DNA of 64,000 nucleotides from Coriobacteriaceae bacterium (GTDB lineage Bacteria; Actinomycetota; Coriobacteriia; Coriobacteriales; Coriobacteriaceae), in assembly GCA_030525945.1 (NCBI GenBank), contig JAUNDT010000004.1, positions 62,001-126,000 on the forward strand, written 5' to 3'. Below the pieces are notes generated by a model. It saw nothing but the letters and a program-made list of their open reading frames with translations. It was not told where the DNA came from and made no database searches. Within the stretch, counting starts at the first letter, position 1. Every line of letters starts with the position of its first letter. The translations under genes were made by a program, and so were the position numbers. Below are positions 52,548 through 60,800 of this stretch, in pieces.

Positions 52548-53093
52548 CTAAAGCTGGATCGAATCCTTGACCTTCTCAACGGCCACCTCGCCGGCGATGT
52601 TCTCAAGGATTGCGAGCGCAAAGGGTAGGGCCTGGCCCATGCCCGAGGCGGTGATGATGTTATCGCTGACCACCACGGTGCGTTCGCCTGCGTGGCAGCC
52701 CGTCGGGAAGTCGGTGTCGAAGCCCGGAAAGCACGTGGCCGTATGGCCCTCGAGCACGCCAAGCTCGGCCAAGATGAACGGCGCGGCGCAAATGGCGGCA
52801 ACGTGCTTGGTTGCGGCGAATCCACGCACGAGTTCGCACACGCGCTCATCGGCACGCAGGTTGGTTGCGCCGGGCAGCCCGCCGGGGAGCACGAGGTAGT
52901 CGTAGTCGGCGAAATCCACTTCATTCATCATGGCGTCGCAGGTAATCGGAATCTGCTGCGACGTCACAACGTCGCGCGAGTCCATGATGGAGACGAGCGC
53001 CGTATGGACACCGCCTCGGCGCAGGACGTCGACAACGGTAAGACACTCAATGGTCTCGAAGCCATCGGCGGCAAGTACAGCAACTGCGGACAT
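52548..53093 (-). CDS. DJ-1/PfpI-family protein (YajL-like)
   Basis: A 181-residue protein of the DJ-1 superfamily. VAVLAADGFETIE opens with the conserved Glu, LVLPGGLPGATNLR is typical, and the nucleophile Cys is in VAAICAAPFILAE. Relatives are described as protein or nucleotide deglycases or redox chaperones. RBS AAAGGA precedes the ATG. It is codirectional with Maf but separated by 208 bp with a hairpin. Confidence 0.92.
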   Translation of the reverse strand: MSAVAVLAADGFETIECLTVVDVLRRGGVHTALVSIMDSRDVVTSQQIPITCDAMMNEVDFADYDYLVLPGGLPGATNLRADERVCELVRGFAATKHVAAICAAPFILAELGVLEGHTATCFPGFDTDFPTGCHAGERTVVVSDNIITASGMGQALPFALAILENIAGEVAVEKVKDSIQL

Positions 53094-53181
53094 GACGGGT
53101 CCTTTCGCTTGGATACAGAGTCGCCGCTTCTTATACCCATTGAACGTCGGTTCGACCCGCTGAAAGATGCCTCGAAAAATG

Positions 53182-53249
53182 AAAAGCGGTTCACAACCGC
53201 AAAAAACTTTTCGAATACGTCAAGTTTCTTTCGTTTGTGAACCGCTTTT
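53182..53249. repeat. 68-bp palindrome G
   Basis: AAAAGCGGTTCACAA pairs perfectly with TTGTGAACCGCTTTT. Inside lies a smaller AAACTT/AAGTTT stem. It sits between the 23S rRNA methyltransferase and DJ-1 genes. Confidence 0.7.
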
Positions 53250-53338
53250 GGACCAGGGAGGCGATCCGGACGCCGGGGGTGCCCCGTCTTTCAGGAATGT
53301 CTCGTCTAATTAAGTGCGCGTCGCGCGCGTCCCCGACC

Positions 53339-54658
53339 TTACGTCTTCACGCGCGTGAGATGCGTGACCGTCTCGCAGTGGAAGGTCTGCGGGAAGAGAT
53401 CGACCGGCGTTGCCGATACGGGCTTGAACGTGCCCTCCTCCACAAAGCGGCGCAGGTCGCGCGCGAGTGTGGCGGGGTCGCAGCTCACATAGGCGACATC
53501 GCGGGCGCTCGTGCTCGCAATAAGATCGATGGCGTCGGGGGCGAGGCCGGCGCGCGGCGGGTCAACGATGAGCACGTCGGCGTCGTTGTCGGGGAACTCG
53601 CGCACGGCATCTCCGCCAATGACGTCCACGTTGGTGATGTTCGCGCTGTTGAGGTTGCGGCGCAGGTCGCGCACGGCGGGGCCGTAGGACTCGACGGCGC
53701 TCACGAAGTCGCAGCGGCGGGCGAGCGGCAGGGTGAAGGTGCCCGCGCCGCAGTACAGGTCCATGCCGAGCTCGTCGCGCTGCGGGTCGAGCGCCTCCAT
53801 TACAAGGTCCACGAGAATCTCGGCGGCCTTGGTATTCACCTGGAAGAACGACGGCGCGGAGAGGCGCATGGTCTCGGAGCCGATCTTCTCGGTCCACGAG
53901 CCCTCACCCGAGAGCATCTCGACGCTCGATACGCGGCGCGCGCGCTTCTCGCCCTTGGACATGACGCGCACGACGCTCGTGGCCTTAACCGCGTCGTTGA
54001 GCACGCGTGCGACCTGGGCGCGCGGGAAGCCGCCCGTGGGGGTCCAAAGCGCGATCTCCAGCGCGCCGGTTCGGCGGCTGGCGCGAATACCCACGCGCTC
54101 AAGCTGCAGGTCGCGCGAGTTGCCGAGGTATCCCAGGGCGCCCGTAACGGCTTTGACGGCCTTGGCGTGCTTGGGCTCAAAGAGCGGGCAAGCGTTCACC
54201 TTGATGACCTGGCTCGCGTCGCGCCCGTGCATACCTAAGCGGAAGCGCCCGTTCTCGAGTACCGGCGCGAGCTCAATCTTGTTGCGGTAGCCCCAGGCGT
54301 CCTTCGTGAAGCGAATGGGGCGCATGAGCGCGTCGGTTTCACCGGCGCTGAACTTGCCGATGCGCATGAGCGTCGAGCGGAGGTTCTCTTCCTTGGCCTT
54401 GAGCTGCGCGTCGCGATTCAGGCCGCCCCAGGGGCACCCGCCGCACACGCCGGAGAAGGGGCAGGGGGGCTGCTCGCGATGAGGGGAGGCCTCGAGCACC
54501 TCCTCGACGACCGCGCGCGAAAACGAGGCGCCGTCCTCAACGATGCGCGCCTCGACCGTGTCGCCAACAAGGCCGCCCGAGACGAAAACTGCCTTGCCGT
54601 CCGCGGTGCGGGCGAGGCCGTCCGGGCCGTACGTCATGGTGTCGATTGTGAGCTGCAT
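53339..54658 (-). CDS. 23S rRNA (uracil-5-)-methyltransferase, RlmD/RumA family
   Basis: A 439-residue SAM-dependent RNA methyltransferase. The N-terminal TRAM domain (1-58) is followed by cluster cysteines 66, 72 and 75 (CPFSGVCGGC) and 157 (NACPLF), which should bind a 4Fe-4S centre. The methyltransferase domain has DLYCGAGTFTLPLA, VDPPRAGLAP and the catalytic Cys in YVSCDPATLARDL. RBS GGAGG precedes the ATG. Whether it modifies one or two uracils cannot be told. Confidence 0.93.
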   Translation of the reverse strand: MQLTIDTMTYGPDGLARTADGKAVFVSGGLVGDTVEARIVEDGASFSRAVVEEVLEASPHREQPPCPFSGVCGGCPWGGLNRDAQLKAKEENLRSTLMRIGKFSAGETDALMRPIRFTKDAWGYRNKIELAPVLENGRFRLGMHGRDASQVIKVNACPLFEPKHAKAVKAVTGALGYLGNSRDLQLERVGIRASRRTGALEIALWTPTGGFPRAQVARVLNDAVKATSVVRVMSKGEKRARRVSSVEMLSGEGSWTEKIGSETMRLSAPSFFQVNTKAAEILVDLVMEALDPQRDELGMDLYCGAGTFTLPLARRCDFVSAVESYGPAVRDLRRNLNSANITNVDVIGGDAVREFPDNDADVLIVDPPRAGLAPDAIDLIASTSARDVAYVSCDPATLARDLRRFVEEGTFKPVSATPVDLFPQTFHCETVTHLTRVKT

Positions 54659-54835
54659 GGCGCCTCCATTTGGGCGAACAGGTATAAACGCAATGTAGAA
54701 AGTATCGCAGGTCGAGTAGATTTACGGCAGGTAGAGTGTGTTTACGCGATGGCTTCTCATAAAAAATGCCGCATTGACGCGGCTACGCCCCTATCGTCTC
54801 CCAACAAGATTTTTAAGTCAAGACTGGTATCGAAA

Positions 54836-54982
54836 ACAGGCTGCCCTATGATGAAGGTGTTCCGCCCCCCGCGGAGCAACTGGGTGAACCGTCGCGTTTA
54901 TTTAGGGAGCCCGCACAGTTGCGCACAGTACAGGAATCCTTCGTTGTTAAGGAAGCTGGAACCGCGCAATGAGGGCACCCAC
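54836..54982 (+). ncRNA. ssrS: 6S RNA (SsrS) candidate
   Basis: The region between the rRNA methyltransferase and tRNA-Ala folds by eye into the 6S plan. A closing stem pairs GCCCT (54843-54847) with AGGGC (54972-54976) and GGTGTTCC with GGAACC (54958-54963). A large central bubble has a small hairpin TCCTT/AAGGA (54937-54953) on its 3' side. A terminal stem pairs GCAACTG (54876-54882) with CAGTTGC (54916-54922). The following GGGCACCCACCT start of the terminator also recalls known 6S genes. 6S RNA binds the housekeeping RNA polymerase. End positions are approximate. Confidence 0.6.
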
Positions 54983-55003
54983 CTTGCAGAGGTGGGTTCA
55001 TTT
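54977..55003 (+). terminator. Terminator after the 6S-like RNA
   Basis: ACCCACCT pairs with AGGTGGGT around TGCAG and is followed by TCATTTT. Confidence 0.8.
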
Positions 55004-55055
55004 TCGTGAAGTGGGGGGCGGTTTTTCTTTGTGACCGATTCGCTGAAAAATGTTG

Positions 55056-55083
55056 TTGACATCGGCTGAACGGTTGCTAGAAT
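55056..55083 (+). promoter_or_regulatory. Promoter of tRNA-Ala
   Basis: -35 TTGACA (55056-55061), a 16-bp spacer and -10 TAGAAT (55078-55083), 13 bp before the mature tRNA. Confidence 0.8.
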
Positions 55084-55096
55084 TATCACTTGTCCT

Positions 55097-55172
55097 GGGG
55101 ACGTAGCTCAGCTGGGAGAGCGCCTCGGTCGCATCGAGGAGGTCGAGGGTTCGATCCCCTTCGTCTCCACCA
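55097..55172 (+). tRNA. tRNA-Ala (anticodon CGC)
   Basis: A 76-nt cloverleaf: acceptor GGGGACG/CGTCTCC, D-arm GCTCAGCTGGGAGAGC, anticodon stem-loop CCTCG-GTCGCAT-CGAGG with CGC, T-arm GAGGGTTCGATCCCCTT and encoded CCA. Confidence 0.95.
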
Positions 55173-55185
55173 CAGGATTTTGCAA

Positions 55186-55208
55186 GGCTCCGGTTTCGGA
55201 GCCTTTTT
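55186..55208 (+). terminator. Rho-independent terminator after tRNA-Ala
   Basis: GGCTCCG pairs with CGGAGCC around GTTT, then TTTTT. Confidence 0.9.
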
Positions 55209-55233
55209 CATTTTGAAGCCGCCGGAGGTTTGC

Positions 55234-56178
55234 ATGGCAGCTCTGCTCACTTCAACGTCTCTGAGTCATTGCGAGCTTTGCCCCCGCCGATGCGGTGCCG
55301 ACCGGTCGGGCGGTCAGCGCGGCGTATGTGGCGCGGGCGCTAGTCTCAAGATCGCCCGTGTGGCGCTGCATTTTTGGGAGGAGCCCCCGATTTCGGGGGA
55401 GCGCGGGTCGGGTACGGTCTTTTTCTCCGCATGCCCGCTTAAGTGCGTCTATTGCCAGAACCATGAGATCTCGACGGGCGGATTTGGCCTTGAGGTCCCG
55501 GCCGAACGCCTGGTTGAGATCATGCTCGAGCTTCAGGATCAGGGGGCGCATAACATCAACCTGGTCACGGCCACGCACTACGCGCATCTTTTGCCGCGCG
55601 CCGTTAAGCAGGCGCGCGAGCGGGGCCTGAGCATTCCGATTGTGTATAACACGAGCGGCTACGAGCGCGTCGAGGCAGTTGAGGAGCTCGCCCAGATCGT
55701 CGATGTGTGGCTCGTGGATTTCAAATACGCCGACGCCGCCCTGGGCCGTGCGCTTTCCCATGTTCCGGACTACCCGGCCGTTGCCGAGGGCGCCCTTGCG
55801 GCTATGTGCGCATCCGTTGAGCGCTCGGGCGGAGAGCTTGTCGACGACACCGGCCTCATGAAGCGCGGTTTGATTGTTCGGCATCTGGTGTTGCCGGGCC
55901 ACGTCGACGACTCGTGCCGTGTACTCGATCGCATTTGGGGCGTGGCGGGCGACGTGCCCATTTCGGTCATGAACCAGTACACGCCCAACGCCGCCATGCG
56001 AGCGGCGGGCGGTGAGCTGTCACGCCCGGTGAATGAGGCGGAGTACGAGTACGTGCTCGATCATGCCGATGACCTGGGGTTCACCCGCATGTTCTGGCAA
56101 GAAGGGGGCGCGGTGGACGAGAGCTTCACCCCGCCCTTCGACACCACGGGCGTCCTGTATACTGCAACCCAACTATGA
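55234..56178 (+). CDS. Radical SAM protein related to pyruvate formate-lyase activases (PflX-like)
   Basis: A 314-residue radical SAM enzyme. The cluster motif is SACPLKCVYCQN (Cys67, 71, 74). Ahead of it a Cys-rich segment, CELCPRRCGADRSGGQRGVC (Cys13, 16, 20, 32), may hold a second metal or cluster. NHEISTGG and VTATHYAHLLPRAV are typical of the PflA-like branch with an unknown target. No pyruvate formate-lyase gene is in the window. RBS GGAGG lies before the ATG at 55234. Confidence 0.88.
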   Translation: MAALLTSTSLSHCELCPRRCGADRSGGQRGVCGAGASLKIARVALHFWEEPPISGERGSGTVFFSACPLKCVYCQNHEISTGGFGLEVPAERLVEIMLELQDQGAHNINLVTATHYAHLLPRAVKQARERGLSIPIVYNTSGYERVEAVEELAQIVDVWLVDFKYADAALGRALSHVPDYPAVAEGALAAMCASVERSGGELVDDTGLMKRGLIVRHLVLPGHVDDSCRVLDRIWGVAGDVPISVMNQYTPNAAMRAAGGELSRPVNEAEYEYVLDHADDLGFTRMFWQEGGAVDESFTPPFDTTGVLYTATQL

Positions 56179-56233
56179 GTTTTCACGGGCGCTGCGCTGG
56201 GATTTGGCGCCCGATGCAAGGAGGAGTGCCACG

Positions 56234-56653
56234 ATGGCGGAACCGACGAATGCTGCTTTGACGGATGAGGAGCGCGAGGAGCTCGAGGCCTTGCGTGCCG
56301 AAAAGGCCCGTCGTGCCGAGGAGGAGCGCGCCCGTGTCGAGCGCGCCGAGCTCGAGGCTCTTCGCGCTGAGCAGGCGAAGGTCGATGCCGAGATCCTGGC
56401 GGAGCGTGCTGCCGAGCAGCAAGCGGCGGCCCGGGCTGCCCAGACGGCAGCCGAAGTCAAGGCTTCCGCCGCTCCTGCCGGTGCCTCCAGCGATGCGGCC
56501 CCCAACGCACAAAAGAGCTTTGGTGAGCGCATGGTGACGTCGAGCGCCGTGGACGACGACGGCATCCCCACCATGCCCGTGGCTCAAAAGATCATCCTTG
56601 CCATCGCCGCCGTGGCGGTTGTCGCCTTCCTCATCTATACCTTCACCCGCTAA
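56234..56653 (+). CDS. Tail-anchored coiled-coil protein, function unknown
   Basis: A 139-residue protein. Residues 8-65 are Glu/Arg/Ala-rich heptads predicted by eye to form a coiled coil (ELEALRAEKARRAEEE), followed by an Ala/Ser linker and a single C-terminal membrane helix (about 118-136, IILAIAAVAVVAFLIYTF). The long part should face the cytoplasm. A strong GGAGGAG ribosome site precedes the ATG. It lies 55 bp after the radical SAM gene and is probably co-transcribed. No family recognised. Confidence 0.75.
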   Translation: MAEPTNAALTDEEREELEALRAEKARRAEEERARVERAELEALRAEQAKVDAEILAERAAEQQAAARAAQTAAEVKASAAPAGASSDAAPNAQKSFGERMVTSSAVDDDGIPTMPVAQKIILAIAAVAVVAFLIYTFTR

Positions 56654-56656
56654 CCC

Positions 56657-56698
56657 AAAATGCGTCATTTGGGGTCTGACCCTAAATGACGCATTTTT
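56657..56698. repeat. GGGTC-TG-ACCC palindrome upstream of pncB
   Basis: AAAATGCGTCATTTGGGGTC forms the left arm and the right arm ends GACGCATTTTT. It begins 4 bp after the coiled-coil gene stop and ends at the pncB ribosome site, so it can serve as a terminator or cover the pncB start. Fourth copy of the family in this window. Confidence 0.85.
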
Positions 56699-56712
56699 GA
56701 AAGGAGCCGTAT

Positions 56713-58215
56713 ATGGCCCTGACCGATATTTCATATCCCACCGACGTGTCGATGAACACCGACCTGTACGAGCTCACCATGGCCCAGGGTCTCTGGGAAA
56801 GCGGCAGGCTCGAGGAACAGGGCTGCTTTACCGTCTTTTTTCGGGAAGCCCCGTTCGGCAGCGCGTTTGCCGTTATGTGCGGCACCGCGGAGCTGGGAGA
56901 GTTCGTGGAGAACTTCCGCTACACGGACGAGGACATCGAGTATTTGGCTGAGCTCGACGCCCCGGGCGGCGGCAGGCTCTTCAAGCCCGCGTTCCTGGAG
57001 TTCCTTAGCTCGTTCAAGCCGCGCGTCGACATCGACGCTATTGCCGAGGGCGAGCTGGTATTCGCTCGCGAGCCCATGGTGCGGGTGAGCGGTCCCATGC
57101 TCGATTGCCAGCTGCTCGAGACGGCGCTGCTGAATATCGTGGGCTTCCAGACGCTCGTGGCGACCAAGACCGCCCGCGTGGTTCAGGCTGCCGCGGGCCG
57201 TCCCGTTGCGGAGTTCGGCCTCAGGCGCGCGCAGGGCCCCGACGGAGGCGTTGCCGTGGCGCGCGCGAGCTACGTTGCTGGCGCTGCGTCAACCTCGAAC
57301 ATCCTCGCCGGCCGTCGGTACGGCATCCCGGTGTCCGGCACGCACGCTCATAGCTGGGTCCTGAGCTTTCCAACGGAGCTCGAGGCGTTCCGCGCGTTCG
57401 CTGCAAGCTCCCCGAAAAACTGCACGCTGCTCGTGGACACCTACGATGTGCGTGAGGGCGTGCAAAACGCCATCACGGTCGCCAAGGAGATGGAGGTCGC
57501 TGGCGAGCGCCTTGCGGGCATTCGCATCGACTCGGGTGACCTGGCGAGGCTCTCCGCCTATGCGCGCACGCGTTTCGATGAAGAGGGCTTGGGTTACGTC
57601 AAGATCGTCGTATCAAATGACCTGGACGAGCACACAATCGCATCGCTGCTGAGCCAGGGCGCCCCCATCGACGCATTCGGCGTGGGCACCAAGCTCGCCA
57701 CCTGCTATGAGCAGCCGGCGCTGGGGTGCGTCTACAAGCTCGCGGCGCGTCGTTCAAGCACGAGTGCCCCATGGACGCCCGTGATGAAGTTCTCGGAGCA
57801 GCCGTTCAAGCGCACCATTCCCGGCGTCCAAGGGGTGCGCCGGTATTTTGGGAAGAACGGCGGGCCTGCCTGCGACATGCTGTACGACGAGGCGTATCTT
57901 GCGGGGGAGGGCGCGGCCCGCGGCACGACGCTTGTCGCCGTGAACGACGCGGCCTTGGTCATGGACGTCTCCGCCCTCGAGGCGCGCGAGCTGCTCGAGC
58001 CCGTGGTCCGCACCGGCTGCGCAGTTGCCCCGCGTGAGGACATCGAAGTCGCCCGCGCCCGCTGCGCCGCGGCCCTCGGCGCGCTCGATCCCGAGTACAA
58101 GCGCTTCTTGCACCCGCAGGCCTATACCGTGGGCATGGAGCGGGGCCTCGCCGCCGTGCGCGACCGCCTCGTCCAAGAGCGCATGCCCGCGGCACCACCT
58201 GTCCCTCACCGATAG
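56713..58215 (+). CDS. pncB: Nicotinate phosphoribosyltransferase
   Basis: A 500-residue enzyme that makes nicotinate mononucleotide from nicotinate and PRPP, the entry of the NAD salvage route finished by nadE here. The family pattern is MNTDLYELTMAQGLWESG, EFGLRRAQGPDGG, SGTHAHSWVLSF (active-site His), AGIRIDSGDLARLS and FGVGTKLATCYEQPALGCVYKL. RBS AAAGGAG precedes the ATG and abuts a palindromic repeat. proB follows 39 bp later. Confidence 0.95.
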   Translation: MALTDISYPTDVSMNTDLYELTMAQGLWESGRLEEQGCFTVFFREAPFGSAFAVMCGTAELGEFVENFRYTDEDIEYLAELDAPGGGRLFKPAFLEFLSSFKPRVDIDAIAEGELVFAREPMVRVSGPMLDCQLLETALLNIVGFQTLVATKTARVVQAAAGRPVAEFGLRRAQGPDGGVAVARASYVAGAASTSNILAGRRYGIPVSGTHAHSWVLSFPTELEAFRAFAASSPKNCTLLVDTYDVREGVQNAITVAKEMEVAGERLAGIRIDSGDLARLSAYARTRFDEEGLGYVKIVVSNDLDEHTIASLLSQGAPIDAFGVGTKLATCYEQPALGCVYKLAARRSSTSAPWTPVMKFSEQPFKRTIPGVQGVRRYFGKNGGPACDMLYDEAYLAGEGAARGTTLVAVNDAALVMDVSALEARELLEPVVRTGCAVAPREDIEVARARCAAALGALDPEYKRFLHPQAYTVGMERGLAAVRDRLVQERMPAAPPVPHR

Positions 58216-58254
58216 TCCCCAAAGCAGTCCATAGTAGTAAGAGGTGGAGCATTT

Positions 58255-59373
58255 ATGACCCGACGCAAAACCATGGTCGTCAAGATCGGCTCGTCCACGT
58301 TGGTGGACGCCGGCGAGCTGCGCCGCGATTTCATTGCCGAGTTGGCGCGGCAGGCGCATGACCTGCGTGACGCGGGCTGGAATCTCGTGGTGGTGAGTTC
58401 GGGTGCCATCGCGTGCGGCGCTCCGTTGCTTGGGTTCGGCGCCCGTCCGGCGGACATGCCGAGCTTGCAGGCGTGCGCGAGCGTGGGCCAGTGCGTCCTT
58501 TCGTCCGTATATGACGAGGAGTTCCGCGCGCAGGGCCTGCTCACCTCGCTCGTGCTGCTCACCCGGGGGGACACGGCGCGTCGAACGTCTTACCTGCATG
58601 CGCGCGACGCGCTGACGCGCCTGGTTGATCTTGGCGTGGTGCCCATCGTGAACGAGAACGACACCACGGCGGTCGATGAGATCAAGTTCGGCGACAACGA
58701 TACACTGGCGGCGTTGGTGAGCTGCCTGGTCTCGGCCGACTTGTGCGTCACCCTCTCCGATATCGACGGCCTCTACACATCCAATCCCTCAATCGACTCG
58801 AACGCCCAGTTCATTCCACGCGTGGATAAGATCGACCAGGCGATTATCGGCTCGGCGGGAGACTCGACGACCGCGGTGGGCACGGGCGGCATGATCACCA
58901 AGATCCGCGCGAGCAGGATTCTTATGACGGCTGGTATCGAAAGCGTGATTTGCTCCGGCGAGGAGGAGCGCCCGCTTATGAGATTGGCCCACGGGGAGCA
59001 GGTAGGCACGCGTTTTGTCCCTGCCGCCGGTCGTCCCGAAATCGCCCCGCGTAAACTATGGATCGCCCTCGGCGATAGCGCACATGGCAGCGTGACCGTG
59101 GACGACGGCGCGGCGCGCGCGCTCGTTGAACATGGCGGCTCCCTGCTGCCCGTCGGTGTCACCCAGGTGGAAGGCGCGTTCGAGGCGGGCGACACCCTTG
59201 ACGTGCGCGACTCGAGCGGCTTTGTGCTCGCGCGCGGCATCGCCGAGGCCGATAGCGATGCGCTGACGCTCGCGGCGGGCCGACGCCAGGAGGACATCGC
59301 CGCAAATCGGCTGCTCTCCGCCCTCGCGAACAAGCCCGCCGTCCATCGCGACAACCTCATCGTCTTCGCGTGA
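58255..59373 (+). CDS. proB: Glutamate 5-kinase
   Basis: A 372-residue enzyme for the first step of proline synthesis, phosphorylating glutamate. The amino-acid kinase domain has MVVKIGSSTLVD, LVVVSSGAIACG and VPIVNENDTTAVDEIKFGDNDTLAALV; the C-terminal PUA domain occupies about 275-365. Usually inhibited by proline. RBS GGAG lies before the ATG. proA follows after 125 bp. Confidence 0.96.
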   Translation: MTRRKTMVVKIGSSTLVDAGELRRDFIAELARQAHDLRDAGWNLVVVSSGAIACGAPLLGFGARPADMPSLQACASVGQCVLSSVYDEEFRAQGLLTSLVLLTRGDTARRTSYLHARDALTRLVDLGVVPIVNENDTTAVDEIKFGDNDTLAALVSCLVSADLCVTLSDIDGLYTSNPSIDSNAQFIPRVDKIDQAIIGSAGDSTTAVGTGGMITKIRASRILMTAGIESVICSGEEERPLMRLAHGEQVGTRFVPAAGRPEIAPRKLWIALGDSAHGSVTVDDGAARALVEHGGSLLPVGVTQVEGAFEAGDTLDVRDSSGFVLARGIAEADSDALTLAAGRRQEDIAANRLLSALANKPAVHRDNLIVFA

Positions 59374-59498
59374 ATCGGGTAGACTTCTCTCATGAGAAGC
59401 AGGGCGGGGTCATGCGGAGGCATCGTATGGCCTCATGGATAGGATGTCGCGTCGCAGAGGCTCTACGCGTTGATCACTGCGGTCGCTGAGGGGGAGCC

Positions 59499-60800
59499 AT
59501 GGATATCAATCACTACGTTGCCGAGTGCGCCCGAAAGGCCAAGGAGGCCTCACGCTCGCTCGGTTTTGCCAGCGACGAGGCGCGTTGCGCGGCGGTCCGG
59601 TCGATGGCCGCGGCTTTGCGTGAGCGCGCCGGTGAGGTCCTGGCTGCCAACGAGCGCGATATGGACGCCGCTCGGAGCGCTGGCACGAGTGAGGGCTTGC
59701 TCGATCGCCTGCTGCTCACGCCCGAGCGCATCGAGAGCATGGCGGCGGGTTTGGAAAAGCTCGCGGACCTGCCCGATCCGGTGGGCCGCGTGCTTGAGGA
59801 GCGCACTATCGATCAGGGTGTGAACTTGCGCCGCGTGAGCGTACCGCTCGGTCTTGTGGCCATGGTGTATGAGGCCCGCCCCAATGTGACCGCCGATGCC
59901 GCCGGCATTTGCGTCCGCACGGGCAATGCGTGCATCCTGCGCGGCGGTTCCCTGGCGCAGGAGAGCTGCGTTGCCATCGCGCGCATTCTCGCCGATGCCG
60001 TGGAGGCGAGCGGGTTCGCCCGCGAGGCCGTGAGCATTATCGAGACCACGGATCGCGCCGCGACGGCGGCCCTTATGGCGCAGCGCGGCGTGGTCGACGT
60101 GCTCATTCCGCGTGGCGGCGCGGGCCTCATCCAGCGTTGCGTGCGCGAGAGCCTCGTGCCGGTGATCGAGACGGGCACGGGCAATTGCCATACCTATGTT
60201 CACGAAAGTGCGGACCTTGCGAAGGCGCTCGCCATTATCATGAACGCCAAAACACAGCGCGTGGGCGTATGCAACGCCTGCGAGTCGATTCTGGTGGATG
60301 AGGCGGTTGCAGATAAGCTCCTTCCCGTTCTGCTTGCCGCGCTCGCGGGTGCGGGCGTTGCGATTCATGCCGATGAGCGCGTGTGCGGTGCAGCGAATCG
60401 CCTTGCGGCCGAGGGCCGCTTGGACGCCGGGCTCGCCCGGGAGTGCGTGAAGAACGCAACCGAAGAAGATTGGGGCCGCGAATACCTGGCCCTGGAGGTG
60501 AGCGTGAAGTGCGTGAGCGGTCTTGATGAGGCGATTGCGCACGTGAATCGCTACGGAACCGGTCACTCCGAGTGCATCGTCGCCGAGGACCCCACGGCCT
60601 GCGACCGTTTCCTGCGCGAGGTTGACGCCGCTGCCGTCTACGCCAATGCGAGCACCCGCTTCACCGACGGCGGTGAGTTCGGACTGGGTGCCGAAATCGG
60701 CATTTCGACCCAAAAGCTGCACGCCCGAGGCCCCTTCGCCGCTGAGGCGCTCACCACATACAAGTACGAGCTTCGCGGATGCGGTCAGGTGCGCCCGTGA
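59499..60800 (+). CDS. proA: Glutamate-5-semialdehyde dehydrogenase (gamma-glutamyl phosphate reductase)
   Basis: A 433-residue enzyme that reduces gamma-glutamyl phosphate with NADPH, after which the product cyclises towards proline. Marker regions are VPLGLVAMVYEARPNVTADAAG, the cofactor-loop sequence VIETGTGNCHTYV and the catalytic Cys in RVGVCNACES. RBS GGGGGAG lies close to the ATG. Its last codons overlap the next gene: the TGA stop is part of a GTGA that may start the LuxR-type gene. proC is not in the window. Confidence 0.96.
   Translation: MDINHYVAECARKAKEASRSLGFASDEARCAAVRSMAAALRERAGEVLAANERDMDAARSAGTSEGLLDRLLLTPERIESMAAGLEKLADLPDPVGRVLEERTIDQGVNLRRVSVPLGLVAMVYEARPNVTADAAGICVRTGNACILRGGSLAQESCVAIARILADAVEASGFAREAVSIIETTDRAATAALMAQRGVVDVLIPRGGAGLIQRCVRESLVPVIETGTGNCHTYVHESADLAKALAIIMNAKTQRVGVCNACESILVDEAVADKLLPVLLAALAGAGVAIHADERVCGAANRLAAEGRLDAGLARECVKNATEEDWGREYLALEVSVKCVSGLDEAIAHVNRYGTGHSECIVAEDPTACDRFLREVDAAAVYANASTRFTDGGEFGLGAEIGISTQKLHARGPFAAEALTTYKYELRGCGQVRP

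Noticed and set aside
59374-59498. Riboswitch or proline attenuator between proB and proA
   Set aside because: No convincing stem set, terminator or leader peptide could be drawn in the 125-bp gap.
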